Part shown: one piece after another, positions 1 through 10,284 of the stretch
Position numbering within the stretch: position 1 is the stretch's first letter
Layout: each line of letters begins with the position of its first letter
From: JARRNE01 sp963824085
Lineage (GTDB): Bacteria; Pseudomonadota; Gammaproteobacteria; Chromatiales; Chromatiaceae
Direction of reading: 5' to 3'
Assembly: GCA_963824085.1 (NCBI GenBank)
Contig: CAWGNT010000004.1
Coordinates: forward strand, 62,001 to 126,000
DNA length: 64,000 bases
Notes under the pieces: model-generated
What the model was told of the DNA's origin: nothing
Seen by the model: the letters and a program-made list of their open reading frames with translations, nothing else
The model's database searches: none
Translations under genes and position numbers: made by a program

Positions 1-1
1 C

Positions 2-2470
2 GGTGAACCACGCGGGCACACCCTATTGCCGATAACGACCGCCTTCGACCATCATCCAGACGTCAGCCAGCTGGCGGAGATCGACGTCGCGCGGAGGGAG
101 GGTGACGAGATCGTCTACCTCGTCAGACACGGGCGTCACGACGTCCGTCACCCACGGGCGGTGCGTTTTACCTCTGCCTTGGCAGAGCCCATGCGCCGGG
201 CGGTTTCCGGTCAATATGGAAGCATGATCGGCCTCGATTACCGTGGGGTGAAGGTACTCGCGGCCTACGAGTCCGTTCCCGCGCTCGACGTCGGTGTAGT
301 GGCCAAGATCGACCTGGCCGACATCCGAGCACCCTTCGTGCGAGCGGCGGCGACCGTGATCGGACTCGCGCTGGTGCTGGTCACGGCGGGGGCGGTGCTC
401 TTTCGCCGGCTCACCAGCCCCTTGGTTCGCCATCTGACTCAGACAGAGCGTCGCTACGAGCGCATCTTCCACGGCATTCCGGTTCCCATCTGGGAGCTGG
501 ACTTTTCGCAGGCATGGGAGGGGCTCCACGACCTCAGGTGCTCGGGCATCAGCGACATGCCCCGTTACCTCGCGGAAAACCCTGACACCGTCCGGCGCCT
601 CATGAGCAGGGTCGTCGTCACCGACGCCAACGCTGCGACGCTGCGACAGTTCGGTGCACGATCCAAGGGGCAGTTCGACGACTGGTTCGCGCGGGACCTG
701 GTCCCTTCCGCCATCCACTGTGCAACGCAACAGCTTCAGGCCATCGTGCAGGGGCGTGAAGCACTGCTCAGCGGGACAATTGTAAGCACAGCGCTCGACG
801 GCAGGGAGCTGTCGGTGGTTCTCGCCGTCATGATCCCGCAGGCCGAGCACGGGTACGAAAGCATCCCGGTGAGTGCTCTCGACGTGACGTCGGCGGTGCA
901 GCTGCGCCGGCGCGAGGAGGAGCTCGCCCTCATTCTCGCGTCGGCGGGCGAGGGCATCTTCGGCATGGACACGGAGGGAAGGTGCACCTTCGTCAATCGT
1001 GCCGCGCTGGAGATGCTCGGGTACCGGGACCAGAGCGAGCTGCTTGGACGGGAAATGCATTCCCAGATTCACCACACCTGCCGTGACGGCACGGATGTTC
1101 CGCGCGAGGCGTGCCCGATCCATCGATCCTGCCGCGAAAGCACCGCGGCGTTCCTCGACAACGAGCTCCTCTGGCGGCGAGATGGCACGTGCTTCTCCGC
1201 CGACTATCGCTCGTACCCCATGGTAAGAGATGGTGTGGTCGTAGGAACGGTGGTGACCTTTACCGACGTGACGGAGCGCAAGGAGAGGGAAGCCCAGCTT
1301 GTCCACGCCCAGAAGATGGATGTAGTCGGCCAGCTGACCGGCGCGATCGCGCACGACTTCAACAATCTGCTGACGGTCATCCTGACGAATCTGCGCGTCC
1401 TCGAGGACAAGCTGGGCCCGGCAGGCGATGCAGAGATCACCGAGATCCTCGACGACGCGACCTCCGCCGGCAAGGACGGAGCCGCTTTGACGCGCCGTCT
1501 GTTGGCATTCTCACGCATGCAGCCGCTCGAGCCGCAGTGGATGGATCTCGATATCTTCATCGACCACACGTGCCGCTTTCTCCGCCGCGTAACCGGCGAC
1601 GACATCGAGCTCGTCGTGCAGCGGACCGACGGCCCGCTGCCGGTGCACGTCGACCGCCAACAGCTCGAGAACGTGCTCCTCAACCTGACCATCAATGCGC
1701 GCGACGCAATGCCGAACGGCGGCCGGCTCACCATCACGACGAGGCGCCATCACATCGCGTCCGACGACACGTCGTCGCACGACGGATTGTCACCGGGCAA
1801 GTACGTCGTCGTGAGTGTTGCAGATACGGGGGTCGGCATGTCGACCGAGGCGGTGCGAAGGGCCGTAGAGCCTTTCTATTCGACCAAACCCATGGGCAAG
1901 GGCAGTGGGCTTGGCCTCAGCACGGCGCTGGGGTTTGCCCAGCAGTCCGGCGGAGATCTCACGATCAGCAGTACGCCGGGCGAAGGCACTGCCGTGTCGC
2001 TTTTCCTGCCCGAAGCCGCCACCAGTGCAACCGATGGCCGCACCGATGAGATGTCTCGCGAAGCCCCTGCGGCCCGGGGCACGGTCCTCGTAGTGGAAGA
2101 CAATGTGCGTGTGCGCAGGTTGGCCAGACGCTGTCTGTCCAGCTTGGGCTATCGGGTGCTGGAGGCCGAGAACGCGGCGGTCGCTGTCCAGGTTCTCGAG
2201 CGTGAGCCGGAGGTGGACCTGCTGTTCACGGACCTCGTCATGCCGGGCGACATGGATGGGCGTGCCTTGGCGCGGTGGGTGCTTGAGCATCGACCCGAGG
2301 TGAAGGTGCTGCTCACCACCGGCTTCCAGGATGAGGCCCGCGCCGCGCAGGCCGACGAAGCTGCCTTGCCGCTGCTCACCAAGCCCTACACGAAGGATCA
2401 ACTCCAGCAGGCCATCCGCGACGTCCTCGGCGAGCGGTGGCCCTCCGTCACCGAGCCGCATCCGGGCTAG
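2..2470 (+). CDS. Hybrid sensor histidine kinase (5' end outside window)
   Basis: Membrane-bound two-component sensor with its own receiver. The frame is open from the first codon of the window. The N-terminal part (a Cache-type extracellular domain ending GVVAKIDLADIRAPF) is already under way, so the true start lies upstream. Counting from the TTG at 26, a membrane helix spans about 107-126, followed by two PAS-like regions (about 140-270 and 295-415). The phospho-acceptor H box is AIAHDFNN near residue 441. The ATPase domain carries N box NARDAMP and G boxes DTGVGMS and GSGLGLS. A C-terminal receiver (about 688-800) has the acceptor aspartate in LLFTDLVMPG. This kinase-receiver order is common in phosphorelays. 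No cognate output gene is adjacent. The ligand is unknown. Confidence 0.9.
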   Translation, partial: GEPRGHTLLPITTAFDHHPDVSQLAEIDVARREGDEIVYLVRHGRHDVRHPRAVRFTSALAEPMRRAVSGQYGSMIGLDYRGVKVLAAYESVPALDVGVVAKIDLADIRAPFVRAAATVIGLALVLVTAGAVLFRRLTSPLVRHLTQTERRYERIFHGIPVPIWELDFSQAWEGLHDLRCSGISDMPRYLAENPDTVRRLMSRVVVTDANAATLRQFGARSKGQFDDWFARDLVPSAIHCATQQLQAIVQGREALLSGTIVSTALDGRELSVVLAVMIPQAEHGYESIPVSALDVTSAVQLRRREEELALILASAGEGIFGMDTEGRCTFVNRAALEMLGYRDQSELLGREMHSQIHHTCRDGTDVPREACPIHRSCRESTAAFLDNELLWRRDGTCFSADYRSYPMVRDGVVVGTVVTFTDVTERKEREAQLVHAQKMDVVGQLTGAIAHDFNNLLTVILTNLRVLEDKLGPAGDAEITEILDDATSAGKDGAALTRRLLAFSRMQPLEPQWMDLDIFIDHTCRFLRRVTGDDIELVVQRTDGPLPVHVDRQQLENVLLNLTINARDAMPNGGRLTITTRRHHIASDDTSSHDGLSPGKYVVVSVADTGVGMSTEAVRRAVEPFYSTKPMGKGSGLGLSTALGFAQQSGGDLTISSTPGEGTAVSLFLPEAATSATDGRTDEMSREAPAARGTVLVVEDNVRVRRLARRCLSSLGYRVLEAENAAVAVQVLEREPEVDLLFTDLVMPGDMDGRALARWVLEHRPEVKVLLTTGFQDEARAAQADEAALPLLTKPYTKDQLQQAIRDVLGERWPSVTEPHPG

Positions 2471-2915
2471 GCCGTAGCCGACCGAAGAACCGCGCGGCCG
2501 AGGTGCCCGATGGGCATTTGCAGGCGCAGCCGCGTGCCGTTCGTCCTGACCCTCGCCTAAGCGTATCCCCCTCCTCGAGGCGGTCGCCTCTGCGGCCTCC
2601 CGCAGCCACTGGGCGGCGGCAACTGGCGCCGCGATTCAGGTAGTGCCCCCGGCTCAGTCCGGCCCGTTAACAAAACTTTACAAAGAGATTACGGGCCGTG
2701 AAGGCAACGCGCAAGAGCTCGCCTCTAGCCTTTTAGATGCGAGGGGAAAAGCACCGGCGCGTGCGGCGTTGGCACCGTACGCAGAGGGCGTTGGAAAAGA
2801 ACAAGCGTGCACCTCGACGGTGACCGCAGCGGAACCATCCTTCGGATGGGCGCGGCCGAATCCCCACGGCAATCCGCTGCGGGGAAGTAACGCATGGGGT
2901 CGAGGAGTCTCTGCC
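2471..2915. other. Intergenic region upstream of a secreted protein
   Basis: No gene is supported here. The stretch holds an AT-rich patch near 2670-2695 that could carry a promoter, and several short hairpins near 2840-2890. One reading frame stays open through it into the next gene, but it looks non-coding. The next gene has a clear Shine-Dalgarno sequence and signal peptide only at 2916. Confidence 0.5.
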
Positions 2916-3971
2916 ATGAATAAATCTCGTATAGCGGTTGTTGCTGCGGCGACGCTGATGGGTGCTGCCCTATTGAGCGGCGGTGCTTTCGCCAAAGGCC
3001 CGGGATCGGGAGGCGGCGGTGGTGGTGGTCCGCCCACGAGTCCCGGGGCTTCTGGAAAGGGCGACCTGTATGGCGACCAATGGGTTATCTACCGTAATGA
3101 GGACGGCGTTCCCATCGTGGACGACAACGGATGCGTGCGCCCGATCCTCTATGCTCCCGACTATGTTAACGAAACGTGCCTGATCAAGCTGGTTGGCGAT
3201 ACCGACCCTGACGCCGGGAACCCTTCTTCTGGCTATTCCGACGACAACGCACTTCCGCTCTGCACGGTGCCAGCCTCCAGCGACGTTACGACGCGTGCCG
3301 CATTCGCCGTTGCAGCCGCCGAGGAAGAAGAGGAGGAAGTGGCGGTGTGTGACGTCGTGCCGGAACAGCTCACCCTCGTGAAGGAGGCGGAGCTGAGCCG
3401 TCTCAACGTGAGCCGTGCGATGGCGAAGGTCATCGATCAGCAGCTCACCGATGTGACGGCGACCCTGAGAGCGGCGGGTGACGACATCCGGCTCGACGAA
3501 GCGGGGCGTCTGGTCGCGAACGGGGACACCATCGACTCGCCGCTGCAAAACCTCGCAATCTTTCGCGAGCTGATGAAGCCCGCCGGCGGCAATTCCGTCA
3601 TAGTTGATTTACCGGAAGCGCTAGCGTCGAACTTAGAGCTGGCCAACTACGGGCCTGAACAGCTCGCGGCTGCGGCCCTCGGAGCTGCATCGGACAAGAC
3701 CACCGAAGTTACGGTGGACGGTGTCACCTACACCCTCCTGGCGCTCGGCGTTCCTGGGACGTTATCCGGCCCGGTCGGGTGGGACAACGAGCCGGTGGTG
3801 GATTCGACACCCACCTACCATGACTTCAATGGCGTGACCTACGTACCGAAGCGCGACCTTCCCAGGCTGTATCGGGTACTGGTTACCCAGCGACGGGTTC
3901 CGGCGACTTGGACAGTCGATGAGGGCAACATCATCGACAAGGTCTTCGCACGGAGAGCATGGCCGTGGTGA
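2916..3971 (+). CDS. Secreted protein of unknown function, probably frameshifted near its end
   Basis: The ATG at 2916 follows a GAGGAG ribosome site. It opens a signal peptide (MNKSRIAVVAAATLMGAALL... cut near GAFA), then a Gly-rich linker and an acidic segment (AAEEEEEEVAVCDV). No family was recognised. The frame stops at 3971 after KVFARRAWPW, an unlikely tail. An overlapping frame (about 3940-4101) continues smoothly with AAGFAQAADDARHMIDFTH and VTGVWYVDVVYDNSM and ends at 4101. I infer that one indel near 3945-3965 has split an original protein of about 395 residues. Whether this is real decay or a sequencing error cannot be told here. The neighbour downstream is also secreted and frameshifted. 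Confidence 0.6.
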   Translation: MNKSRIAVVAAATLMGAALLSGGAFAKGPGSGGGGGGGPPTSPGASGKGDLYGDQWVIYRNEDGVPIVDDNGCVRPILYAPDYVNETCLIKLVGDTDPDAGNPSSGYSDDNALPLCTVPASSDVTTRAAFAVAAAEEEEEEVAVCDVVPEQLTLVKEAELSRLNVSRAMAKVIDQQLTDVTATLRAAGDDIRLDEAGRLVANGDTIDSPLQNLAIFRELMKPAGGNSVIVDLPEALASNLELANYGPEQLAAAALGAASDKTTEVTVDGVTYTLLALGVPGTLSGPVGWDNEPVVDSTPTYHDFNGVTYVPKRDLPRLYRVLVTQRRVPATWTVDEGNIIDKVFARRAWPW

Positions 3972-4184
3972 GAATGCCGCGGGATTTGCCCAGGCCGCTG
4001 ACGATGCGCGTCACATGATCGACTTCACCCACTTGGTGGTGACAGGGGTTTGGTACGTGGACGTGGTGTACGACAACTCCATGCCTCGTGTGGGCATGTG
4101 AGGCACAACGGTTCGCGTCGTGCTGTCTCTACAGGCCGGGGAGGGCATTGCAGCCTCCTCGGCCGACTTGCTCATTGGTCAGCG

Positions 4185-5962
4185 ATGAAAACCTATCCTT
4201 TGAGAACGTTAGCGGTGACGCTCGGCGCCACGGCAGTGGGGATGTCCTCGATGGTGGTCGATACCCTCTACGCCGCACCCCCGGCGCCTTACTTGTTCAC
4301 GTGGTCGACGGTGGTGAACAACAACGACTACATGCCGACTGACGGCTGCGTTGATGGTCAGCCGGCAAATAGTGCCGCCAAGTGTCGACACTTCAACAGC
4401 TACAACCAGCCCTCGGTGAACGGGAACGGACTGGTGGTCATCCGTGCTCGCAGCAGCGGAGGTGAAGGCGGAGCTGGCGATGGCGGCGAAGGTGGAGGTG
4501 GCAACGGAGACGCTGGTAGCGGCAGCGAGGGGCATCAGCCTGTGCACGGAATCTACACCCGCGATATGTCCAACGACAGTCCGACGGTGAGTAGAGAGTC
4601 GCCACATCGTCCGGATCCTCGACCGTACGAGCGCGGTACCTCAACCGAACAACCTCGGCACCACGTTCATCGAGACGCCGTCCTTCCCGCGCATCGACAT
4701 GTGGTCGGACACCATCGCCACCCGCGGCAACCACCAGCCGGTGTGGGAATACACCCTGCCGGACGGAGGCACGAGACCCGGGCGGGGACCACAGGCATCT
4801 ACACCAACCCCTTCGGCGACCTGATCACGCGGCGCCAGCAAGCTCGGCGCCGTTCCCGACTTCTGGTTCTTCGAGGTGCCGGGAGCGCCCACCCGGCACA
4901 CCTTTCGACGTCTTCCCCGGGGCCCCGCGGTGACAGATGGCACCACCATCGTGTTCAAGGGCAACTACACGGTGGATGGCGTGGGCAAGACCGGAGTGTT
5001 CTACCGCGACCTAGCGGAGGCTCGCTGGACCCCGCTGGCGGCACCAACCCCGTGGTGCTGATCGCCAACACGGACACGTCATTCCCGGCACGACCGACGC
5101 CGTGTTCGGCTCCACCTCCCCGCCCAGCGCGGCCAACGGCCAGGTGGTGTTCGCCGGCTTCGACAACGAGGAGAATCCGACCCAGGGCGGCATCTACTGG
5201 CGCCGCTTCAATGAACCAGCCGCGGGAAGCCGCTCGGCTCAGCTCGAGACCGCTCGTCAGCATCGGCGACCAGGTCCCTGGCGAGAACAACAAGGCCCGC
5301 GTTTAACAGGCTCGGCGAGGGCGTCGCCTTCGACGGGCGCTACGTGGCGCTTCTGGGGCGCCTGGGGACAGCGACGCGGACGGTGCGCCTCCACTGCCCG
5401 ACGGAGGGCAACAAGGACCGCATCGCGCTTCTGCCTCACGCGGTGTCCGGAGCCGGCAGGCTGCGCCACGAAAGGGTCCCGGTGCACCAGGGCATCTTCG
5501 TCCACGACATCGATACGCGGCGAGACCCGGGCGGTTGCCAAGGCGCCGAAGGATTTTGACGATTTCGTGTTCTGGAACTTCTCCGGCAGGGTCCCGGGCG
5601 TGGGCCAGGTGAGGAGGGCGCCGAGGACGACGGCGAGCCGGCGCGCTGGCGCTCCTCCTCCTTCGTCGCGGTCTCCGGCCTCAACACGGGGCTCTACACG
5701 GCGTTCAAGGCCGTGAGCGGCAACGAGTTGGCGTCTACCTCAGCGGGAGCCGGGCAGGATCCTCGCGGTGGTCGACACCCGCACGGACGGCCAAGCGCTC
5801 GACCCCGACGCACCGGCAGGATCCACGGTCACCGAGCTGGGACTCGAACGCGAGGGCCTGCGCGGCGACTGGCTGGCGATCAGTGCGAAGATGGCAGTCA
5901 AGGGAGGCGGCGAAGAGGATGGCATGGCCGGCGTGTACATCACAAATCTACAAAGCCAGTAA
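4185..5962 (+). pseudogene. Secreted protein gene broken by multiple frameshifts
   Basis: The ATG at 4185 starts a signal peptide (MKTYPLRTLAVTLGATAVGM, cut near LYAAPP). After about 130 codons the reading jumps repeatedly between the three forward frames. Clear protein-like blocks appear in succession: TSAVPQPNNLGTTFIETPSF, WEYTLPDGG, GIYTNPFGDL, NPTQGGIYWRRFNE, DGRYVAFWGAWG, IFVHDID, SSSFVAVSGLNTGLYTAF, and finally ISAKMAVKGG...GMAGVYITNLQSQ with a stop at 5962. The repeated GIY/G-YW blocks spaced along the chain suggest a beta-propeller-like secreted protein of about 590 residues. At least five shifts are needed, so no intact product is possible from this sequence. The density of single-base shifts could reflect poor consensus quality. 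Confidence 0.6.
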
Positions 5963-6035
5963 GATCGGGCAATCTCGAAGCGCGCGGACAACAATTGACC
6001 GTTGTCCGCATTGCCCTTCGCCCGCGTGGACGGAA

Positions 6036-7824
6036 ATGCTTGATCGACGAATCCCTTACCTTGGCTGGTTCCTCCTCGCGGTCGGGGTGGCACTTGTCGC
6101 TCTTTCTGTTTCTCGGTTGGCATATCTACGAGTCGCACCGCTTCTTCGCTCACATCGGGACCGAGTTCGTACGCCAGACAGAGACGCTCGCGGACGTGCG
6201 CGCCCTCAGATGGGAGCTGACCCAGGCGGCGCATCACGTCGTGTTGTTTGGGGAGAACGAGGATCGGCGAAAGGTCTACGCGGATGCGGCGCGACGACTA
6301 GACGCCGAGCTCGACACGGGTCTTGGCCTTCCGCAGGACTCGCCGGAGAGCATCAGCTTCTCTGCCTTGGGCGAGCTCGCCCGAAAGCTGGGCGCGATCG
6401 AGCGCCAAGCCATGGATGCAGCTGGGGAGAACCGCCAGACTGAGGCCCTCAGCCTGCTGCACTCGCCCGAGTACATGGAGGACACGCGTGTTCTATGCGC
6501 CAAGGCGGATGCCCACGCCAAGTCCGTCTACGCCCGTCTGCAGCAGCGCTTGCGGTCCCACGGGAAAAGCGAGCTTGTCTTCTTTTCCGTCGACATCGCG
6601 GTCTTTGTGTTCGCCGGTGGTCTGTGGTGGCTGCTGGGGATGCGGCTGCAGCGCTGGCGGCAGCTCGCAGAGGTCGAGGTATCGCGGCGCATGAACGCCG
6701 AGGAGCAGCTGCTTCAATCGCAGAAGATGGAGGCGCTCGGCCAGATGGCCGCCGGTGTTGGGCACGACTTCAAGAACGTGCTGAGCACCATTCTCGGTTA
6801 CGCAGACCTCGCGTCCCGGGCGGCTGAACAAGGGCGTGTCGATCAAGCGAGCCTGAAGGGTATCCAGGCTGCTGCTCAGCAGGGGACGGCAGTCACGCGT
6901 GCACTCCTGACCTTCAGCCACAACACCGGGCCAACGATGGAGCCGGTTGATCTCTGCCGCCTGTTGGCGGAGACGACGGAGTTGCTCCAGCAGACGTTGC
7001 CCGCGTCCATCGAGATCGCCACGCGCTCGGACGTGCCGGCGAACGAATGCCGGATCGTGGGCGACCGAAACCAGCTGCAGCAAGTCCTGCTCAATCTGGC
7101 ACTCAATGCAGGTGACGCAATGCCAAGCGGCGGGAAGCTGACGATCGCGGTCACCGTTGGCGAAGGGAAGGGCGCCGACATGGCTGACGGTGCAGTGCGC
7201 CCGCCTATTTGCCTAGCCGTTTCCGATACGGGAAAGGGGATTGCGCCGGAGATTAGGGACCGCATCTTCGAGCCCTTTTTTACGACCAAGTCCCGAGGAC
7301 AGAGCACCGGTTTGGGGCTTGCAATCGTGCACGCCATCGCCGTGGATCATGGGGCGGATATCACCGTCTCGTCGGTTCCCGGCAAGGGCACGACCTTCCG
7401 CCTCTGTTTCCCGTCGGACGATGGGGGGCCGGAAAGACTATCGACAGTTGACACCGACGAGGAGCGACTGCTCCTGATCGCCTCGCCTGACGCCTATCAG
7501 GCGCAGCTGCTAGCATCTGCCATCGACCCGATCGGACTGGCGACTGAGCGGGTCGGCGACTGGCATGAGCTTCGCGAAGCATTGGGGCGTCATCGGCGGA
7601 AGGCTTTGACGCTCTTGTTAGATGGAGATTTCCCAGGATGCAGCGCCCGCACGTGCCGGGAAGTGGCGGCGGAAACCGGGGTGCACCCGCGCATACTGGT
7701 GCTGGCCGACCGGGACGCTCCGTGCATTCGTGAATACGAAGACGCCGGCTTCATGGTGCTCCAGCGGCCGCTGGCGCTGGCGGAGCTGGTGCGGCTCGTT
7801 GCAAAGGGCAGGGCGCAGCGATGA
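6036..7824 (+). CDS. Sensor histidine kinase with degenerate receiver, N-terminal frameshift
   Basis: The ATG at 6036 begins a membrane helix (MLDRRIPYLGWFLLAVGVAL) in one frame. From about 6115 the protein continues in another frame (HIYESHRFFAHIGTEFVRQ), so one indel lies near 6110-6125. A periplasmic helical sensor follows, then a second helix (FFSVDIAVFVFAGGLWWLLG) and a kinase core: H box GVGHDFKNVLS, N box NAGDAMPSGG, G boxes DTGKGIAPE and STGLGLA. The C-terminal 120 residues resemble a receiver (LLLIASPDAYQ, LLLDGDFPGC) but lack the usual N-terminal acidic pair. The gene overlaps the response regulator start by 4 bases, so the two form a signalling pair. If the shift is real, only TTG or other weak starts could give a protein lacking the first helix. 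Confidence 0.8.
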
Positions 7825-8482
7825 ATCGCAACCCCGCGACTATTCTCATCGCCGACGACCACGACCTGCTGCGCGACATGCTCGCGCGCCGCCTCGGGGA
7901 AGAGCCCGACCTGCAGGTCATCGGCGCCGTCGAGGATGCATCGACGGCGCTCGCTGACTCTCTGAAGCTCCAGCCGGATCATCGATCCTCATGGACATCG
8001 ATATGCCCGGGCTATCGGTATTCGAGGCCGCCAGCCGGATCAAGGATCAGCTCCCGCAAACGCGGGTCGTGTTCCTCTCCGCCTATGTGCGCGACGGCTT
8101 CATCTCCCAGGCTCTTGAGGTTCACGCCAGTGGCTATTTGACCAAAGGGCAGAACCCCGAGGACCTGCTCGTCGGTATCAGAAAGGTGCTCCATGGGGGT
8201 ACCTGCTTCGCGCCAGAGGTGCAGAGCCGTCTCGAGATAGGGACTGCCGGCGTGGGACTGGCCCCGAAGCGCCGGTGTCGGCTGGAGCTCCTCACGTCGC
8301 GAGAGAAGCAGGTACTGTCGTACCTTGCGCGAGGCATGTCGAAGAAGGAGATCGCCCGCGTGGACGGTACCAGCGTCAAGACCATCGACCATCACTGTCA
8401 GCACCTCATGGAGAAGCTGGACCTCCATGATCGCGTGGAGCTGACCCGCTTCGCCATCCGCGAGGGCTTGGTAACCCTCTGA
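7821..8482 (+). CDS. NarL/FixJ-type response regulator, frameshifted in the receiver
   Basis: Cytoplasmic transcription regulator partnered with the upstream kinase; its ATG overlaps the kinase stop. The receiver starts TILIADDHDLLRDMLARRL, with the acidic pair DD. The frame breaks after LKLQPD near 7980 and resumes one frame over as ILMDIDMPG, which carries the phospho-acceptor aspartate. The remainder reads cleanly: VVFLSAY, ASGYLTKG, and a LuxR-type HTH (LTSREKQVLSYLARGMSKKE...TIDHHCQHLMEKLDL) to the stop at 8482. A single-base indel in the GGATCATCGATCCTC region explains it. The expected length is about 220 residues. As sequenced, the gene cannot produce the full regulator. Confidence 0.8.
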
Positions 8483-8628
8483 AACTGCGGGATCTGCAAC
8501 TGGGGTATTCACCCCATTTACCGCAGTGCGCCCAACTCCTATAAAGGTAGATGAGTTCCACGGAATGCGGAGCCGCGCAAGCGATCCGCGGGAGCGGAGT
8601 TGCTGGATTTGTGAAGGAGGGCTGCCAA

Positions 8629-9393
8629 ATGAAAATGCTATTGCGACTAATCACCATCGCGGCAACGGCTTGTCTGACCTCGGCCTACGCGGACCAATTG
8701 GGCACGTGCGGGTCCGGGTGGGCAAATGCGCAGGGCGAAACGCAGCAAACGCGTCTCCGTATACGCACACGCCTGCATGGCGAGAACGATGCGTTCCGCA
8801 ACTACGTCATGTTTGGTGACGGTGCAGAGAGCACTAGTCAATTTCTTAGCGAAGAGACCGCGGCGGTGGAAGCTGCCCTTGCCTCTGGCCACCAGGTACT
8901 CCGGTTGGCGGCAAGGCTGAGTCCGCTGCCAGACTTCCTAGGAGGCGGCTGGGCGAGGTACACCGAGCTCGACGGAGATACTCAGGTCAGTCGCGTCCTC
9001 AATATCAACATCCGCCTGAGACTGATCAAGCCGGATGGGACGGCGGCCAACGCGGCGCTGGGTCTCACCCCCGACACGGTCGTTAGCGCCTACTTCGAAG
9101 GCTATGACGACACAGATGTTCTCACGGACTATGCGAAATGCGGCCTCGCGTTTGCCGGATATATCGACGACGATCTCGACGGCATCAATGATTACATTAG
9201 CTATAGTCTGTCCGTCAAAGAAGACGCCAACGGCGTGATCGACGGGACCGCATGCACCGACATACCGGGTACTATGGTGCTGTTTCCCGATGTTTTACCC
9301 AGTGACGTCGTGGACATCGGTGTAATTCCTCCGACAACCGATGTAGACAACCCGCCGGCTGAGGTTCGTCCCGTGCTAACTGGCGATTTCTGA
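8629..9393 (+). CDS. Secreted protein of unknown function
   Basis: The ATG at 8629 sits 8 bases after a strong AAGGAGG site, and a signal peptide (MKMLLRLITIAATACLTSAYA) follows. The mature protein of about 230 residues is acidic and Asp-rich (YIDDDLDGINDYISYSLSV), with four cysteines that could form disulfides. No family was recognised. It follows the sensor/regulator pair on the same strand and could be a target of that system, but nothing in the sequence proves it. A rho-independent terminator lies 43 bases downstream, so it is probably a single-gene transcript or the end of one. Confidence 0.7.
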   Translation: MKMLLRLITIAATACLTSAYADQLGTCGSGWANAQGETQQTRLRIRTRLHGENDAFRNYVMFGDGAESTSQFLSEETAAVEAALASGHQVLRLAARLSPLPDFLGGGWARYTELDGDTQVSRVLNINIRLRLIKPDGTAANAALGLTPDTVVSAYFEGYDDTDVLTDYAKCGLAFAGYIDDDLDGINDYISYSLSVKEDANGVIDGTACTDIPGTMVLFPDVLPSDVVDIGVIPPTTDVDNPPAEVRPVLTGDF

Positions 9394-9435
9394 AACCATT
9401 TCCCGCAAACGGGGGCACTCCTCCTCCCCCAATTT

Positions 9436-9459
9436 AGCCGCCTCCCAGGCGGCTTTTTG
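9436..9459 (+). terminator. Rho-independent terminator
   Basis: An 8-bp perfect stem AGCCGCCT/AGGCGGCT with a 3-base loop is followed by a run of T. It lies just downstream of the secreted protein gene ending at 9393. Confidence 0.8.
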
Positions 9460-9660
9460 TTTGGCGTGCGAGCACCAGGACAGAGGCGTGTCTCGAAAGA
9501 TATGGTTCATTGTCTCCCTCCGCGGTCTTGCATCCCCAGACTCCCCGTGTTGCCAAGACGAAGCCCGGTTTGTTAAAGGGAGGAGGGCGATGATCCAGAC
9601 CGGGACAGGTGCATCGCGGTGGCTTGGCCTGACCAGGTGCGCCAAATGAAACACCAAGGC

Positions 9661-10087
9661 AAAGCCCCCCTTTAGAAAAAGGGGGGGTTGGGGGGATTGG
9701 ATCTTGAAGCCGTACAACAGCTCCCTCAAACCCTTCTCACGTCAGCTTCGGTCCCACATGACCGACGCCGAGCGGACTCTCTGGCAGTGCCTACGCAGAA
9801 GGCAGATCCATGGTCTTCAGTTCTATCGCCAAAAACCGCTCTTGAACTACATCGTCGACTTCTACTGCCCCAAAGCCGCCTTGGTCATCGAGCTCGACGG
9901 TAGCCAGCATCTGGAGTCCGGGGGCAAGCAAAGGGATGCCCTGCGCGACCATGCGTTGGCCGGGCTGGGCCTACGCGTCCTCCGGTTCGACGATCGGCAG
10001 GTCTTGACTGAGACGGAGGCAGTGGTCGAGGCAATTTACCGTGCGGTGAATCCCCCCTAACCCCCCCTTTCTTAAAGGGGGGAAATG
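9661..10087 (+). mobile_element. DUF559 unit bracketed by inverted repeats
   Basis: A repeat of about 37 bases rich in C6 and G7 tracts (AAAGCCCCCCTTTAGAAAAA, then G tracts) lies at 9661-9698. It recurs in inverted orientation at 10050-10087, with only a few differences. The unit of about 427 bp contains just the DUF559 gene. Similar C/G-tract repeats are known next to DUF559 genes in other bacteria. I infer a repeat-plus-nuclease mobile unit, although no target duplication could be identified. Confidence 0.5.
9704..10060 (+). CDS. DUF559 domain protein, Vsr-like endonuclease fold
   Basis: A 118-residue protein of the DUF559 family, related to the very-short-patch-repair endonuclease fold. 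Visible family marks are MTDAERTLWQCLRRRQIHG, FYRQKPLLNYIVDFYCP (the VDFYC strand with its Asp), and VIELDGSQH, where Glu/Asp and His form the presumed metal site, then LRVLRFDD. The start is a TTG at 9704 giving MKPYNSSLKPF, a common N-terminus in the family; ATG at 9758 is the alternative. The activity of this family is not established. It sits alone between two inverted repeats, which suggests a selfish unit rather than a host function. Confidence 0.85.
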   Translation: MKPYNSSLKPFSRQLRSHMTDAERTLWQCLRRRQIHGLQFYRQKPLLNYIVDFYCPKAALVIELDGSQHLESGGKQRDALRDHALAGLGLRVLRFDDRQVLTETEAVVEAIYRAVNPP

Positions 10088-10284
10088 GTTGGGGCTGCTC
10101 CTCGTGGATTCCGTTTTCGATCGCGCACGGCATCGCGTAGATATCGCCCGGGAAAGATCCCGCCGCTGCGATCGTTGCTGCAGGTCGCAGAGGCTGGGCA
10201 GATTGCCCATCCACCCGAGGTACAGGGAGTCGTCTGAATCTCGCATGGCGCCTGGCTTCATGGCCGCTCAGCACCCCACTGTAG

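Noticed and set aside
23..1354. Long open frame on the minus strand opposite the first histidine kinase
   Set aside because: The plus strand carries clear PAS and kinase motifs there; the antisense frame has no recognisable motif and arises from GC-rich codon bias.
2640..2915. Possible riboswitch or structured leader before the secreted protein
   Set aside because: Several short hairpins exist but no conserved aptamer blocks could be matched.
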